Assembly (NCBI GenBank): GCA_035264765.1
Contig: DATFPQ010000127.1
Span: 1 to 7,820, forward strand
DNA length: 7,820 nucleotides
Direction of reading: 5' to 3'
Source: DATFPQ01 sp035264765
GTDB taxonomy: Bacteria > Actinomycetota > Actinomycetes > Actinomycetales > Angustibacteraceae
The first letter of the stretch is position 1, and every line of letters begins with the position of its first letter. This document shows positions 6,231 to 7,820 of the stretch, one piece after another. The notes beneath the pieces were generated by a model, which did not search any database, was not told the origin of the DNA, and worked only from the letters and a program-made list of their open reading frames with translations. The translations under genes were made by a program, and so were the position numbers.

Positions 6231-6242
6231 CCGAGCCCGGCT
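6229..6242 (-). terminator. Weak hairpin after the 201-residue protein gene
   Basis: AGCCG and CGGCT form a 5-bp GC stem with a four-base loop, 16 bp beyond the stop codon. There is no T-tract and the stem is short, so termination here is only a possibility. Confidence 0.2.
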
Positions 6243-6257
6243 GAGTGCTGGCCGCGG

Positions 6258-6863
6258 TCAGTTGAGGCTCTGCATGTGGGGGGACCACGGCTCCTCGCAA
6301 CGGCGGCGGCCGGCCGCCACGGTGCCGTCCTGGTCAGCGACCTGCTCGCGCTGCGTGGGAACGAGGACCGCGAGAAGGGCGATGCTCGCGGTCGTCGACC
6401 ACGGCGGGGTCGGACCCGTCCGCGTGGGCTCACGCGACACCTCCGCGAGGCCCTTGCGGCAGCGGTCCGCGTCCGCCCGCGCGCCGCAGGCACGCGCCAG
6501 AGCCAGTCCGCTCGTGTAGCACAGCTCCGCGGACCCCCACGACCCCACATCCCGCAGCTGCGCCGCAAGCTTCTGCAGCGCCTCGACGGTTCGGACGTCG
6601 GTCGCGACCGCATGAGTCAGGCTCTCGGAGGCTGCAGGATGGTCCTCGCTCCAGCGACTCAGGATGTCCAGGGTGTAGGCCAGCACTTCCCCGTCCACGG
6701 GGCCTGGCGGAAGCTCCAGGTCGACGAGCATGGCGATCGAGTTGATGGCCGTCGGCAGGGGCTGCCCCGCGTGCCATTCCGCGTGGCCCGGTGCCGACGT
6801 CGACGAGTCGCCGGCGAGCAGGAGTGCCGCGGTAGCGGCAAGCATTGAAGTGCTCATGGCCAT
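6258..6863 (-). CDS. Uncharacterised 201-residue protein
   Basis: I do not recognise this family. It looks genuinely coded: third codon positions are overwhelmingly G or C, and GGAG stands eight bases before ATG 6863. An in-frame TTG at 6899 could extend it by 12 residues. Residues 5-18 (TSMLAATAALLLAG) are hydrophobic and could be a weak signal or membrane segment, but no cleavage or lipobox motif is clear. Residues 37-145 are predicted by eye to be helical. The stretch ALQKLAAQLRDVGSWGSAEL followed by CYTSGLALARACG has the size and alanine spacing of one or two TPR-like helix pairs. A second hydrophobic stretch, STTASIALLAVLVP, lies at about 156-169. Cysteines are at 115, 126, 135 and 189. 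It is in the same direction as the flanking IclR and RHH genes, with 125 bp and 98 bp gaps. Function unknown. Confidence 0.7.
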   Translation of the reverse strand: MAMSTSMLAATAALLLAGDSSTSAPGHAEWHAGQPLPTAINSIAMLVDLELPPGPVDGEVLAYTLDILSRWSEDHPAASESLTHAVATDVRTVEALQKLAAQLRDVGSWGSAELCYTSGLALARACGARADADRCRKGLAEVSREPTRTGPTPPWSTTASIALLAVLVPTQREQVADQDGTVAAGRRRCEEPWSPHMQSLN

Positions 6864-6988
6864 GGGGTCTGCTCCGTGCGAGAGGAGACGCTTGCTCAAT
6901 CCGTTGTAGCACCGGAAGTGTGCGGACTCATGTCGTCAGCATGACCGAAGCGTTAGATCTTGGCCAGACCCATGCACGGGCAGCGGGC

Positions 6989-7795
6989 TCAGCGGTGCGC
7001 CGCCGCCGCGGCCAGCTCCGCGCCGGCGGGCGAGCCTATGGGCGCCACCCTGGTGAGCTCGCGGGTGAGGCTGCGGGTGGCGATCTGCAGGGCGGGGGCC
7101 AGGCGGGGTAGGTCGGTGCGTAGTTCGGTGATCTTCAGTTCGAGGGCGCAGACGATGCGGCCGCCGGGGCCGAAGACGGGTGCGGCGATGGCGCAGCTGC
7201 CGGCGCGCATCTCCCAGCGGGAGATGGCCAGGTGGCTGACCCGGATCTCGGCCAGGGCGCGGCGCAGCCGCTCGGGGCTGGTGATGGTGTAGGCGGTGTA
7301 GCGCTTGAGGCCCGCGGCGATGAGGGTGTCGAGGGTGCGCAGGGGGGAGAAGGCCAGCAGGGTCTTGCCCAGGGCGCTGGCGTGGGCCGGGACGGTGGCG
7401 GCGCGGGCGAAGGTGGAGGTGGCGTGGTGGCCGTGGACCTTCTCGATGAAGGCCACGTCCAGGTCGTTGAGCACCCCCAGGCGTGCGTCGGTGCCGGTGG
7501 TGGCGGCCAGGTCGTCCAGGACGCTGCGGGCGCGTTCGTGGATGTTGGGCACGTGCTGGTCCTGGCTGCCGAGCGCGCGCAGGCGCAGGCCGACGCGGTA
7601 GTGGGCGTCGCCGGTGCGTTCGAGCATGCCGTGGGCGGTCAGCTCGGTGGCCAGGCGGTGCACGGTGGAGATCGGCAGCCCGGTCAGGCAGGAGATCTCG
7701 GTCAGCGAGTGCACGTCCCCATGGGAGAAGGTCTGCAGGATCGTCACCACCTTGCTGGTGACCGACCGCCCCACATCACCGGAGTTACCCGCCAC
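6989..7795 (-). CDS. IclR-family regulator, intact second copy (iclR-2)
   Basis: This 268-residue transcription factor has a winged helix-turn-helix at about residues 11-72. Its parts are RSVTSKVVTILQTF, then LTEISCLTGLPISTVHRLA with the recognition helix, and LERTGDAHYRVG forming the wing. The effector domain, about 85-250, contains DVAFIEKVHG, the hallmark VPAHASALGKTLLA, and SCAIAAPVFGPGGRIVCALEL. The hallmark position that is cysteine in the divergent IclR (PAHCTGVGKALL) is alanine here, so the two probably sense different ligands. The C-terminal tail is alanine-rich. It starts at GTG 7795 with GGAGAGG seven bases upstream (7803-7809). Its first 14 codons lie in the 42-bp repeat also found beside the aldolase, so it may once have belonged to, or have been copied from, that operon. 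What it now controls is unclear; the next gene downstream is the 201-residue unknown. Confidence 0.92.
   Translation of the reverse strand: MAGNSGDVGRSVTSKVVTILQTFSHGDVHSLTEISCLTGLPISTVHRLATELTAHGMLERTGDAHYRVGLRLRALGSQDQHVPNIHERARSVLDDLAATTGTDARLGVLNDLDVAFIEKVHGHHATSTFARAATVPAHASALGKTLLAFSPLRTLDTLIAAGLKRYTAYTITSPERLRRALAEIRVSHLAISRWEMRAGSCAIAAPVFGPGGRIVCALELKITELRTDLPRLAPALQIATRSLTRELTRVAPIGSPAGAELAAAAAHR
7753..7794 (+). repeat. 42-bp perfect direct repeat, right copy
   Basis: This copy is identical to 1685-1726 and in the same orientation. Here the repeat is the beginning of the intact iclR-2 coding sequence, up to the second base of its GTG start codon on the plus strand. Together the copies bracket the aldolase-dehydrogenase, iclR-1, esterase, RHH and unknown genes. 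Confidence 0.95.
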
Positions 7796-7820
7796 GGCAC
7801 GCCCTCTCCATCGACACCGT

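Noticed and set aside
6195..6848. Rightward 217-codon frame opposite the 201-residue protein, preceded by a perfect TTGACA
   Set aside because: Its composition is Arg/Gly/Ala-rich shadow type with no ribosome binding site, and codon bias favours the minus-strand gene. The TTGACA is explained by the symmetry of the dyad.
6928..6944. TCATG/CATGA hairpin between iclR-2 and the unknown gene as a terminator
   Set aside because: The stem is 5 bp, AT-containing, with a seven-base loop and no T-tract; it is too weak to call.
1..7820. CRISPR array, toxin-antitoxin pair, or defence island
   Set aside because: There are no regularly spaced repeats. The RHH protein was considered as an antitoxin, but its neighbour is an esterase, not a small toxin.

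Overview
The window is a very GC-rich stretch, with G or C at almost every third codon position. Its gene families are those of a soil actinobacterium such as a Pseudonocardia, Frankia or Rhodococcus relative. That placement is inferred from codon usage and protein style; nothing in the sequence fixes the genus. No tRNA, rRNA or CRISPR array was seen.

Layout, left to right. Positions 1-141 hold the broken end of a leftward tyrosine-recombinase-like gene. About 142-1679 is a complete IS256-family insertion sequence with an intact DDE transposase and imperfect terminal inverted repeats. On its right side the IS abuts the first 14 codons of a leftward IclR-type regulator, whose start overlaps the stop of a leftward gene for 4-hydroxy-2-oxovalerate aldolase. 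The aldolase in turn overlaps acetaldehyde dehydrogenase (acetylating) by 4 bp (ATGA). Together these two enzymes split 4-hydroxy-2-oxovalerate and convert it to pyruvate and acetyl-CoA, the last steps of aromatic or steroid meta-cleavage pathways. A rightward IclR-family regulator starts about 38 bp from the dehydrogenase and probably controls the pair. It converges with a leftward PHB-depolymerase-family esterase. Upstream of the esterase lies a ribbon-helix-helix (CopG-like) regulator, preceded by a candidate promoter and operator dyad. Next comes an unrecognised 201-residue protein, and at the right edge a second, intact IclR-family regulator.

The most notable structure is a 42-bp perfect direct repeat at 1685-1726 and 7753-7794. 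It encodes the same N-terminus (MAGNSGDVGRSVTS) in the truncated and the intact iclR, and it brackets the whole 6-kb metabolic segment. The IS lies between two unrelated broken genes and has no recognisable target duplication, so the left part of the window looks like a rearrangement junction. I see accessory, mobile-element-shaped catabolic DNA but nothing that clearly amounts to a new biological system.
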